Assembly: GCA_023387655.1 (NCBI GenBank)
Contig: JAEWHR010000243.1
Coordinates: 32,746-96,745, forward strand
Direction of reading: 5' to 3'
Length of the DNA: 64,000 nucleotides
From: Bacillota bacterium
GTDB lineage: Bacteria > Bacillota > Clostridia > Lachnospirales > Lachnospiraceae
The translations under genes were made by a program, and so were the position numbers. The first letter of the stretch is position 1. Each line of letters starts with the position of its first letter. Under the pieces are notes generated by a model. The model searched no databases. It had not been told where the DNA came from and was given only the letters and a program-made list of their open reading frames with translations. Below, piece by piece: positions 53,843 to 62,008 of the stretch.

Positions 53843-55801
53843 CTACTCTTCTGTTACTTCAATTTTACGAATTTCCTTAGTTCTGATTTCTTTACAGATT
53901 GCATCCACGAAATCACTTACCTTCTTCTGTCCCTCGTCTCCAAGATAGCGACTTCTTACAGAAACTAAACCTTCTTCGGCTTCTTTTTGACCAACTACTA
54001 GCATATATGGTACTCGATTTAATCTTGCTTCACGAATCTTATAGCCAATCTTTTCTGCACGGTTATCTACAGTAACAAGCACTCCATTATCAAGAAGTTC
54101 TTTTTCTACCATCTTAGCATAGTCGCTGTACTTCTCAGAAATTGGTAAAATACGAACTTGCTCTGGACATAACCAAGTTGGGAACTTGCCTGCATATTTT
54201 TCAATCAACCATGCAAGTGTTCTTTCATAACAACCCATACTTGTTCTGTGAATAATATACGGACGTTTTTTCTCACCATTAGCATCAATATAAGTCATAT
54301 CAAAACGATCCGCAAGGAACATATCAAGCTGGATTGTAATCATAGTATCTTCTTTTCCATATACATTCTTAGCCTGAATATCAAGCTTAGGACCATAGAA
54401 TGCTGCTTCGCCTTCTTCTTCTGTAAAATCAATACCAATATGATTTAAGATCTCACGCATCATATCTTGAACTTTATTCCAAGTTTCTTCGTTTCCAAGA
54501 TACTTGCTCTGGTTATTTGGATCCCATTTTGAGAGACGATAAGTTACGTCATCTGCTAATCCTAATGTTGTTAAGCAGTATTTTGCTAAATCCACACAAC
54601 CCTTAAATTCCTCTTCTAACTGCTCTGGTGTTACAATAAGATGACCTTCTGAAATTGTAAACTGGCGTACTCTTGTAAGACCATGCATTTCACCAGAATC
54701 CTCATTACGGAAAAGAGTTGAAGTTTCACCATAGCGACAAGGCAAGTCACGATAACTCTTTTGTGATTGCTTATAAACATAATACTGGAATGGGCAAGTC
54801 ATAGGACGTAGAGCAAAGATTTCTGCATTCTCATCTTTCTCATCTCCAAGTACAAACATACCCTCTTTGTAATGGTTCCAGTGATCTGAAATTTCATATA
54901 AATCTCGTTTCGCAAGTAATGGAGTCTTTGTTCTCATGTAGCCACGACGTTCTTCTTCATCTTCAATCCAACGCTGAAGAGTCTGAATCATCTTAGCACC
55001 CTTAGGCATTAAGAGTGGTAAGCCTTGTCCGATAACATCAACCGTAGCAAAAAGTTCCATCTCACGACCAAGCTTGTTATGGTCTCTTTTCTTAATATCT
55101 TCTAAATGCTTTAAAAACTCATCAAGATCTGCATTTTTTGTAAAAGCAGTTCCGTAAACACGAGTGAGCATCTTGTTTTTCTCACTGCCTCTCCAGTAAG
55201 CACCAGAGGAATTGATTAACTTAATTGCCTTTATATTCTTAGTGCTCATAAGATGAGGTCCCGCACAAAGATCTACAAAATCCCCCTGAGTATAGAAAGA
55301 GATTACGGAATCCTCTGGTAAATCACGAATTAGTTCTACCTTATATGGTTCCCCTTTTTCCTCCATAAACTTGATTGCTTCTTCACGAGGAAGTGTAAAT
55401 CTTGTAATTTCAGCACCTTCTTTTATGATTTTTTTCATCTCTTGCTCTAATGCGTCAAGTGCTGCACGATCAAAAGGAGCAACATCAAAATCATAGTAAA
55501 ATCCTGTATCAATGGATGGTCCAATTGCAATTTTTGCATCTGGATACAATCTCTTCACTGCTTGTGCAAGCACATGGGATGCTGTATGACGATAAGCAGC
55601 CTTACCTGCCTCATCATTAAATGTTAAAATACTTAGTTCAGCGTCATTTGTAACTTCTGTACGAAGGTCAACTACCTTTCCATCAAGTTCTGCTGCGCAT
55701 GCCATTCTCGCTAATCCTTCGCTTATATCTTTGGCAATATCAATAATTGCCATTGGTTTAGAATACTCTTTTATAGAGCCATCTTTTAATGTAATCTTCA
55801 T
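53843..55801 (-). CDS. thrS: Threonyl-tRNA synthetase
   Basis: A 652-residue class II synthetase. Domains: TGS (MKITLKDGSIKEYSKPMAI), editing domain (RHTASHVLAQAVKRLYPDAKIAIGP with the HxxxH zinc motif, and YTQGDFVDLCAGPHL), catalytic core with motif 2 (CRYGETSTLFRNEDSGEMHGLTRVRQF) and motif 3 (PYIIHRTSMGCYERTLAWLIEKYAG), then the anticodon-binding domain. The frame extends back to 55867, but the ATG at 55801 starts the TGS domain and has GAGGG five bases upstream, so I use it. It charges tRNA-Thr and is under T-box control. Confidence 0.96.
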   Translation of the reverse strand: MKITLKDGSIKEYSKPMAIIDIAKDISEGLARMACAAELDGKVVDLRTEVTNDAELSILTFNDEAGKAAYRHTASHVLAQAVKRLYPDAKIAIGPSIDTGFYYDFDVAPFDRAALDALEQEMKKIIKEGAEITRFTLPREEAIKFMEEKGEPYKVELIRDLPEDSVISFYTQGDFVDLCAGPHLMSTKNIKAIKLINSSGAYWRGSEKNKMLTRVYGTAFTKNADLDEFLKHLEDIKKRDHNKLGREMELFATVDVIGQGLPLLMPKGAKMIQTLQRWIEDEEERRGYMRTKTPLLAKRDLYEISDHWNHYKEGMFVLGDEKDENAEIFALRPMTCPFQYYVYKQSQKSYRDLPCRYGETSTLFRNEDSGEMHGLTRVRQFTISEGHLIVTPEQLEEEFKGCVDLAKYCLTTLGLADDVTYRLSKWDPNNQSKYLGNEETWNKVQDMMREILNHIGIDFTEEEGEAAFYGPKLDIQAKNVYGKEDTMITIQLDMFLADRFDMTYIDANGEKKRPYIIHRTSMGCYERTLAWLIEKYAGKFPTWLCPEQVRILPISEKYSDYAKMVEKELLDNGVLVTVDNRAEKIGYKIREARLNRVPYMLVVGQKEAEEGLVSVRSRYLGDEGQKKVSDFVDAICKEIRTKEIRKIEVTEE

Positions 55802-55816
55802 AATACCCTCGATTCT

Positions 55817-55830
55817 GGCGCCATAGCGCC
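55817..55830. repeat. Short GC palindrome, copy 2
   Basis: GGCGCCATAGCGCC, in the untranslated leader 16 bases before thrS, shares the 12-base core GCGCCATAGCGC with the palindrome at 46868. Confidence 0.6.
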
Positions 55831-55919
55831 TCTTATAATGATAATAACTTAGTGCCATCAAATGCAAATAATCTTTATTTCAGAGTATTTTTTAATTCAT
55901 AGGGTGCAATTTCCTATAA

Positions 55920-56215
55920 ATAAAAAAACTCGCCTCTTTCGATTACTTAACGTATTCGAAAGGGACGAGTATCACTCGCGGTTCCACCCTCATTGGACAA
56001 AAAGCTATACTTTTATATCCCGGCTTCATTCGATGGTAACGGAATCACCGGACCGGATTAGGGCCACTCCGAGTTAGTTTTCAATTGCTTCTGTAATAGA
56101 ATACTTCCAGCTTTTGTATTCCTCTCTGTAATACTCCACAATTTACTCTTCTCATCAACGTATTATCTAAATTAAATTTTCCATAATCGAAAAAGTCTTT
56201 TCTTTTTGTTATTAT
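55920..56215 (-). promoter_or_regulatory. T-box riboswitch leader of thrS (Thr specifier)
   Basis: On the minus strand: stem I with a CAGAGAGG element and GCTGGAAG loop, a specifier region GAAAACTAAC in which ACT is a threonine codon, a canonical T-box sequence GAGGGTGGAACCGCGAGT (55991-55974) and a terminator (CTCGTCCCTTTCGA, 55969-55956, against TCGAAAGAGGCGAG) followed by seven T. Uncharged tRNA-Thr should promote antitermination. The exact specifier register is inferred from position and the codon. Confidence 0.92.
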
Positions 56216-56304
56216 AACATTTCCTTCTACGTTGTCAAGATACTCTACTATGGAAAATTTTAAACAATTAAACTTGCTCTACTATGGAAATATTAAAACT
56301 ATGT

Positions 56305-57288
56305 TTAAAGCTTAAGTTCCATGACATAATCGTCCATGACAAACCCATTCCCAATATCAGATACCTGTGTTCGTATGGTTTGAAATCCCTTTTTTTCATA
56401 AATATGAATCGTATCATAATTATAGCGATTCACAGTCAGCCAAATAGCATGCAATCCTCTTTCTTTGCAGATTTCTTTAAGAAACTTAAATGCATGGGAA
56501 GCATACTGTTTTCCTCTATATTGTTTCAAAATATAGAGCTTACTTAAAAATAATTTTTCTTCTTCTGGGCGTATTCCTGTATAACCTACTGTAATTCCAT
56601 CTACTTCAATAAAATAATACTCATAGCCAGAACTTCTCATCTGCTCTGTCATCGCTTTAACCGATTGAAACTTATCTACCATATAGTCAATCTGTTCAGG
56701 AGACAATATCGTTGAAAAATGTTGATGCCAAACTTCATCTGCTATCTTCGATAATTTTTGTATAGATTTATCATCTTCAACTCGAACCATCTCTATTTTA
56801 GTTTGACCATTATTTGAATCTTCTGCAATTGAAAATAATTCCTTTTCTAAAATATCCACTGCATCACCTACCAACTCGACACATGGTCTTTTATTATAAT
56901 ACATCTTGGTTCTTTCCTCTGGCTTAGTATCAGTAAATACTTTCTGTGTACCATCTTGACTTAATCCTAGTAGGTCTCTACAGATAATAGAGCCGTTCTT
57001 CTCCCGATATTTAGCAGCCAATTTCTGAACCAAATCATAGTTCTTTTTCTTACCTTCGGAATCCCGTCCATCCGTAGCCCCGGTCTCTAAGCCTGCTACC
57101 ATAAACATGCCAGATACTGCGCCACATACTTCTCTCATTCTTCCCATGCCACCTCCAAAAGAGGAGGATAGTTTTAATGCCATTTCTTTCGGTATATGAT
57201 AGTCATCGCAAAATACAGCAAAAACTGCCTGTGAACAATTATATCCTTCCTTAAACAATTGAATTGCCTTTTCTCTTCTGCTCTCCAT
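56305..57288 (-). CDS. Fusion of a C_GCAxxG_C_C redox-type domain and a GNAT acetyltransferase
   Basis: A 327-residue two-domain protein. Residues 1-150 are a C_GCAxxG_C_C family domain with conserved cysteines Cys18 (GYNCSQAV), Cys27, Cys55 (EVCGAVSG), Cys103 and Cys136, a cysteine-rich family of unproven redox or metal role. Residues about 165-327 are a GNAT N-acetyltransferase with the acetyl-CoA loop QYRGKQYASHAF and ending (IHIYEKKGFQTIRTQVSDIGNGFVMDDYVMELKL). Both domains are usually separate proteins; the fusion is continuous in frame with an acidic Asn-rich linker at 155-163. Substrate unknown. Single gene, no operon partner visible. Confidence 0.85.
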   Translation of the reverse strand: MESRREKAIQLFKEGYNCSQAVFAVFCDDYHIPKEMALKLSSSFGGGMGRMREVCGAVSGMFMVAGLETGATDGRDSEGKKKNYDLVQKLAAKYREKNGSIICRDLLGLSQDGTQKVFTDTKPEERTKMYYNKRPCVELVGDAVDILEKELFSIAEDSNNGQTKIEMVRVEDDKSIQKLSKIADEVWHQHFSTILSPEQIDYMVDKFQSVKAMTEQMRSSGYEYYFIEVDGITVGYTGIRPEEEKLFLSKLYILKQYRGKQYASHAFKFLKEICKERGLHAIWLTVNRYNYDTIHIYEKKGFQTIRTQVSDIGNGFVMDDYVMELKL

Positions 57289-57349
57289 TATGTTCTCCTT
57301 ACTTCGTTACAAATATCTTTCCTTCTTCTTAATTTCAGCTTCTTTAAAA

Positions 57350-57459
57350 CTCAACTTACTCATTGATTACTACTTCAATTCTTAGCTCAATTTACTCTAT
57401 AAATGACTGCTTCAACTTCCAACTCAACTTACTCATTAAATCACTGCTTCAATTCTCAA
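57350..57459 (+). repeat. 37-bp tandem array seeded from the HD-GYP gene 3' end
   Basis: Copies at 57350-57385, 57386-57422 and 57423-57459 share CTCAACTTACTCATTNATNA followed by CTGCTTCAATTCT. The last copy contains the stop codon of the HD-GYP gene (57436-57438) and its last codons (RIEAVI); the other two lie beyond the stop. Confidence 0.9.
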
Positions 57460-58530
57460 CTCTTTGCGCTTAGATAAATCAATAAATTCATTTCCAACCT
57501 TAACGACAGGTCTTGATAAACAATGTTTATTTAGAAGAATTACTTCTCCCTTTTGATTGTTATTTAATTTTACAGTATGATTAATATAAATTTCTGCTAT
57601 TTTTTCAATAAGTGGAACTAGGTATTTTACATCGTACTGTAGTTTTCCTTCATCTTCAAATAATTTCAGAACATCAAAAGGACAAATAGCACCTCGATAC
57701 ACCCGTTTACTCGTCATTGCATCATATACATCAGCAATTGCGACAATCATCGAAAACGGATTAATCTCATTTCCATACTTGCACAATGGATATCCTTTTC
57801 CATCATATCGCTCATGATGTTGTAATGCAGCCAATCGAATTCGTTCATCCATCTTATGATTTAGCAGCAGAAGATAACCTTGTTCCGGATGATCTTTTAC
57901 AATCTCATACTCCTCCTTCGTTAAGGGACCTGGTTTATTTAATATTTCTTTTGGAATTACCAATTTACCAATATCATGTAACAAACCACATATGGTTAAT
58001 ATTTTAACCTCTTGTGGAGGCATCTGCAACCATTCACCAAAAACATGACAAATTAAAGCAACATTTATAGAATGTATAAATGTTAAATCATCAAATTCAT
58101 GAATACAGTATATCATCTCAAATAGATGGTAGCGGTTTTTGCTCGTTCTAATAATCTTCTCTACTTTATGTAACAACTGTTGCTCTGGAACCTGATTACT
58201 ATAGCGCAATAACTGATTAACGGAATCTTTAATTTCAACGATAACTCCATCATAGGTTTTTTTAAAGTTTTTAAAGTCCTCACTTCGTTTGATTCGATCA
58301 TAATAGCTTGATTCTAGATTAATATCCTCTTCAGCCTTATAAACATAGATACTTTCAATGGCAAAGAACATTATCTTAGCAATCATATTGGGTAGTAATT
58401 TAGTACCCTCTACTAAAATCAATTGATCATTGCGTGAATAGATGTCACGTGCTGTTATCATTCCAGGTAATACTTGTGTTATAGGAATGTGTAATACCAT
58501 TTTCTCGGACTGCGATGCATTGATGTTCAA
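57436..58530 (-). CDS. HD-GYP domain protein, probable cyclic-di-GMP phosphodiesterase
   Basis: The C-terminal half is an HD-GYP domain: HSINVALICHVFGEWL, the HD pair in LLHDIGKLVIPKEIL, HPEQGYLLL, and QHHERYDGKGYP (GYP motif), then ADVYDAMTSKRVYRG. The N-terminal half (ITQVLPGMITARDIYSRNDQLILVEGTKLLPNMI) is the usual small partner domain of this subgroup. The frame reaches back to 58593, but no ribosome site serves those ATG codons. AAGGAGG at 58539-58545 is eight bases from a TTG at 58530, giving MNINASQSEKMVLHIP (364 residues), the start I prefer. Such proteins degrade c-di-GMP to GMP and often control motility or biofilm. No membrane segment. Confidence 0.9.
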   Translation of the reverse strand: MNINASQSEKMVLHIPITQVLPGMITARDIYSRNDQLILVEGTKLLPNMIAKIMFFAIESIYVYKAEEDINLESSYYDRIKRSEDFKNFKKTYDGVIVEIKDSVNQLLRYSNQVPEQQLLHKVEKIIRTSKNRYHLFEMIYCIHEFDDLTFIHSINVALICHVFGEWLQMPPQEVKILTICGLLHDIGKLVIPKEILNKPGPLTKEEYEIVKDHPEQGYLLLLNHKMDERIRLAALQHHERYDGKGYPLCKYGNEINPFSMIVAIADVYDAMTSKRVYRGAICPFDVLKLFEDEGKLQYDVKYLVPLIEKIAEIYINHTVKLNNNQKGEVILLNKHCLSRPVVKVGNEFIDLSKRKELRIEAVI

Positions 58531-58677
58531 GACAGATGCCTCCTTCTTCATTGCAAAGTAATATGGAATCTTTTGGTAATTCCAATATAACATATTGTGA
58601 TTTTGATTGCAATTAAAGCATTCGCATTACGTAAAATTTTCTTTTAAAAACACTATTTCTATAACTTTTTGTCACTT

Positions 58678-59628
58678 TTAACGGTAAAAGCAAATCTTTT
58701 TTATCTCAGTATTCATCGTACAAAAGGTACCAATCGGTAAGGTCGCTGTCGGGAAATCATGACCACATGCTAAGTTTGATAATACCGGTTTCTTAAACGG
58801 ACGAAAGAAGTCATTAAATAAATCGTTAACCCCATATTCACTATCATATGGATTCGTACAATCTGTAAAATCCCCCAATAAAACACCTCTTAACTGCCCT
58901 ATAATCCCAGTTAGCCTTAGTTGATCAAGCATACGATGAATTCTAGGAACTGTCTCTCCTATCTCTTCAAGAAATAAGATCTTCCCTCGAAAATCTGGCG
59001 AATAGAAAGTACCAATCATACTGGTAACAAGGGATAAGTTTCCACCAACTAAGACCCCTTCTGCGTATCCTTCTTTCACTGTTATAAGCTCCCTTCCCGG
59101 AGGATTATGAAAGGCAAGAGATTCTCCCATATCTAGCGTCCTCCATAACGACTCCTCAGTATATGAATCAAAATGCTCTAAGAAATTGGAGGCAACCATA
59201 GGACCATGAAAGGTTACCATTCCACATAACTGAAGAAATGCTGACAGAAGGTTTGTCACATCACTATAACCAACAAAAATCTTTGGATGTTTTCGTATCA
59301 TATCGTAATCCAATAGATTCATGATTTGACTACTACCATAGCCGCCTCGTACACAAAAAATAGCCTTTACCGTATCATCTGCAAACATGCGATTAATATC
59401 CTCTGCTCGAAGACAAGCATCACCTGCTAAATAACCATGTAACTCACAGCAACAACTCTTACCTAGCATAACATTAAATCCGAGTTGTTTCATGAAATCA
59501 ACACTTCTCACAATTTTTTCTTTTGTGGTTGGAGAAGATGGACATACAAGCCCTATCGTATCTCCTTTTTTAAGTGGATTTGGAAAAATCAAATGCTCTC
59601 TTCTTGTATAATCACAATTCTTTTCCAT
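58678..59628 (-). CDS. LD-carboxypeptidase, S66 family (muramoyltetrapeptide carboxypeptidase-like)
   Basis: A 316-residue S66 serine peptidase. The nucleophile is Ser122 in FVGYSDVTNLL, the Glu is in FLEEIGE (221-222) and the His is His290 in NLACGHDFP; this Ser-Glu-His triad is typical. VRGGYGSSQIMNLLDYD is the conserved preceding block. Without a signal peptide it is a cytoplasmic enzyme that trims D-Ala from murein tetrapeptides in cell-wall recycling; some members act on microcin C7 instead. Its gene is between the HD-GYP and OLD genes, all leftward, with short gaps. Confidence 0.92.
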   Translation of the reverse strand: MEKNCDYTRREHLIFPNPLKKGDTIGLVCPSSPTTKEKIVRSVDFMKQLGFNVMLGKSCCCELHGYLAGDACLRAEDINRMFADDTVKAIFCVRGGYGSSQIMNLLDYDMIRKHPKIFVGYSDVTNLLSAFLQLCGMVTFHGPMVASNFLEHFDSYTEESLWRTLDMGESLAFHNPPGRELITVKEGYAEGVLVGGNLSLVTSMIGTFYSPDFRGKILFLEEIGETVPRIHRMLDQLRLTGIIGQLRGVLLGDFTDCTNPYDSEYGVNDLFNDFFRPFKKPVLSNLACGHDFPTATLPIGTFCTMNTEIKKICFYR

Positions 59629-59671
59629 AACTCTACCCTCTTTACTGTTAGCTTGATAATATGAAGATGTT

Positions 59672-59764
59672 CTATTCTTTTGCTTTCACCTATGGATGTT
59701 ATAGCCACTGTTTCCTATTCCTTTGCTTTCACCTATGGATGTTATAGCCACTGTTTCCTATTCC
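59672..59764 (+). repeat. 43-bp tandem duplication seeded from the OLD-gene stop codon
   Basis: Copies at 59672-59714 and 59715-59757 differ at one base, and a third partial copy starts at 59758, where its first bases CTATTCC are the stop codon and last codon of the OLD-family gene. Read on the coding strand, each unit begins GGAATAG, so the duplicated segment starts at the stop codon. The near identity indicates a recent event. Confidence 0.95.
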
Positions 59765-61653
59765 TGTGTGATTTCAGCTCTTGTCACCTTACTTTCAAAG
59801 AATAAAAACTGATCAATTGCATCTAAAATATCTTGAAATGTTTCTCTTGGAGCCAAATCTATGTAGCGTCGCAAAATATCTGTTAGTGCATCCCCTTTAT
59901 AACGTCCATAAAAAATATCAAACAAATTATGACCTCGCACGTAGATTTTTATAGACTCAAAATTTGTTTTTAAATCATCTTTGGATTTAATTTCACATCC
60001 TGTTTTTTCTATCATATGCTTAACACTGGATAGTCGGTACAGATATTCCTGGTACTTCTTAAAAAGTATCGTAAAGAATGCGTCTTCACTCTCTATTACA
60101 CCAATTGCTGACATAATAGAAGGCTCTAAGAAATAATTTTCAAAGGAATAGTACTTTAAGATTAAAACATTTCGCTCTCTTACTCGAGGAAGATTATCAA
60201 TATCTTCTCTTTCTCTGCTTCGATAGTAACTACATAACTGCTCCTTTAATTCCTTAGGATTTCGTCCATCACCATCTCGTATCATCATAAACTGATCCTT
60301 AAGGTAAAGTTTATTAATGTATTTTAAATTGGCATATGTCTTTATGTTAGTACAACTATTGGTTGTGATAATTGCCACTCTTTTTGGCAGTCCATTCTCA
60401 TCAAAAATCTCAGAATAATATTTTTTAAGTAACAAAGGAAGTCTACTACTATCTTGCTTCCCTTCCACAATAAAAACAAAGCTAACGTTCATCAAATCGT
60501 TTGCAGAATATCCTAAGTCATTTAAGATTTCATCTATATCCGTATCCTCATTTACGGTAGTATCATAGTTCTCATCCAATATAACTTGTTTAATCTGCCT
60601 TGAATTAAACGTAAACAACAAATTCGGTGAATGTGTTGAGAATATCACTTGATTTTTTTTCGAAAGCCGATACAAGATTTCACTGGCACTTTTTTGAAGT
60701 TGGGGATGCAAGTAAGCTTCCGGATCTTCCATCATAATAATACTTGGTATTCTATTTTGCTCTGCAATATAAGCTTCCAGTAACGATAGGATATAGATAC
60801 TTTTCGTTCCCTCGCTCATGGTAGATAAAGTTCCAACTGTATTTCGCTCATGGTTTAGTACCACGGTATCCATCTGGAAGATTTCATCAATATGAAATCT
60901 CATGTCATAACGAATTGATTGTGATCTCTCACTATTTCTGCGAAAACAATCATTTATTTTGTCAACAAAGGAGTCAAGATTTCGATGATATAACTTATAT
61001 TCCAATAGTTTTGCTGCTTCCATAATACTTAAGTTTTCAGGTTTCTTCTTTTCTATAATTCCCATACATTGGAAACAGTTCACACAATGCTTTGCACTAT
61101 CGAACATACAAACATTGTCTCTAAGGCTGACAATGGCATCCTGCCCTTGTGCAAAAAGGATATCTCTTTGAATTCCTTCAATATTTCTGGTGTGGTCAAT
61201 ATAATGTATCTTAGGTAATAGTTTGATTAAATAAGGGTTGTTCTTTGATATTCCATCCCCGTATCGTACAACTCCGCTTTTATTGGTAGTAAAACTAACA
61301 AAAAGATGAAATTTTTCATCCTCCCCTACCGGCTCAAAGCTAGGGATCTTTTTGCAAAACTCTCCAAACCATGCATCGTACCTTTTATATTTGCTTATTA
61401 AGCCACGATCATGAAATGATTTCAAATCTTCTTTTGTTACTTCATAGGTAATGTCAATTTTAATATTTCCATCAGGCACATTAAAATCCGAAGGCTTTAT
61501 CTTATAAATTCCAGCGACAGCTAAAATAGCATCTAGAATCACTGTTTTACCTGTACTATTTTTCCCTACTACTATGAACGCTTTTTCAATATTCGTGATT
61601 TTGACATAACGTATTGATTTAAAATTTTTAATAGAAATTTCTTTTATTTGCAT
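59758..61653 (-). CDS. OLD-family ATPase with TOPRIM nuclease domain
   Basis: A 631-residue protein. The ATPase half has Walker A GKNSTGKT (30-37), signature TLSTMSEGTKS (275-285), Walker B IIMMEDPEAYLHPQ (305-318) and H-loop STHSPN (His341). The TOPRIM half (from about 390) has the conserved Glu397 (FIVEGKQ) and DGD at 460-462. An unusual cysteine group, C182-x7-C-x2-C-x2-C (CMFDSAKHCVNCFQC), sits inside the ATPase half. It is a class 1 OLD (single gene, no adjacent UvrD-like helicase as in Gabija). Role in phage defence or DNA repair is possible, not shown. Start has an AGGAG ribosome site. Confidence 0.9.
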   Translation of the reverse strand: MQIKEISIKNFKSIRYVKITNIEKAFIVVGKNSTGKTVILDAILAVAGIYKIKPSDFNVPDGNIKIDITYEVTKEDLKSFHDRGLISKYKRYDAWFGEFCKKIPSFEPVGEDEKFHLFVSFTTNKSGVVRYGDGISKNNPYLIKLLPKIHYIDHTRNIEGIQRDILFAQGQDAIVSLRDNVCMFDSAKHCVNCFQCMGIIEKKKPENLSIMEAAKLLEYKLYHRNLDSFVDKINDCFRRNSERSQSIRYDMRFHIDEIFQMDTVVLNHERNTVGTLSTMSEGTKSIYILSLLEAYIAEQNRIPSIIMMEDPEAYLHPQLQKSASEILYRLSKKNQVIFSTHSPNLLFTFNSRQIKQVILDENYDTTVNEDTDIDEILNDLGYSANDLMNVSFVFIVEGKQDSSRLPLLLKKYYSEIFDENGLPKRVAIITTNSCTNIKTYANLKYINKLYLKDQFMMIRDGDGRNPKELKEQLCSYYRSREREDIDNLPRVRERNVLILKYYSFENYFLEPSIMSAIGVIESEDAFFTILFKKYQEYLYRLSSVKHMIEKTGCEIKSKDDLKTNFESIKIYVRGHNLFDIFYGRYKGDALTDILRRYIDLAPRETFQDILDAIDQFLFFESKVTRAEITQE

Positions 61654-62008
61654 AAATAACTCCTATTCCTGATTTTTGTACTCATGTGTAAACTTAATTC
61701 GCCTTATACAGAAGAGATGGGGTTACAGGTAATATGGATCTAAAAAATTTCCTTACACTTTCCCTAGCGCTTCTGCGTTTTTTCTATTATACTTCTTTTA
61801 TAAACATTCTGCACATACTCTATAAATATTTTTCATATTGAAGTAGGTCATCGAAACGACTAACCAAAATAATTATAAAGTTAGACTTGAATATTTCCAT
61901 ATTATGTTATACCCTTACATTAGAAATATGTGTAGTTTTAGGTGCATTCAATGAAATATTTTCACTGGAACTTATGTGCTAACTAAACACATCATACAGG
62001 AGGATAAA
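61654..62008. other. Divergent promoter region between OLD and kinase genes
   Basis: 355 bases of AT-rich sequence. A TATAAT at about 61794-61799 on the minus strand could serve the OLD gene, and TTGAAT and TTATAC-like sequences near 61888-61912 could serve the kinase gene. No repeats or RNA structures are recognised. Confidence 0.45.

Noticed and set aside
59758..61653. Gabija-type two-gene defence system
   Set aside because: The OLD-like gene is present but no UvrD-like helicase gene is adjacent; neighbours are LD-carboxypeptidase and a two-component system.
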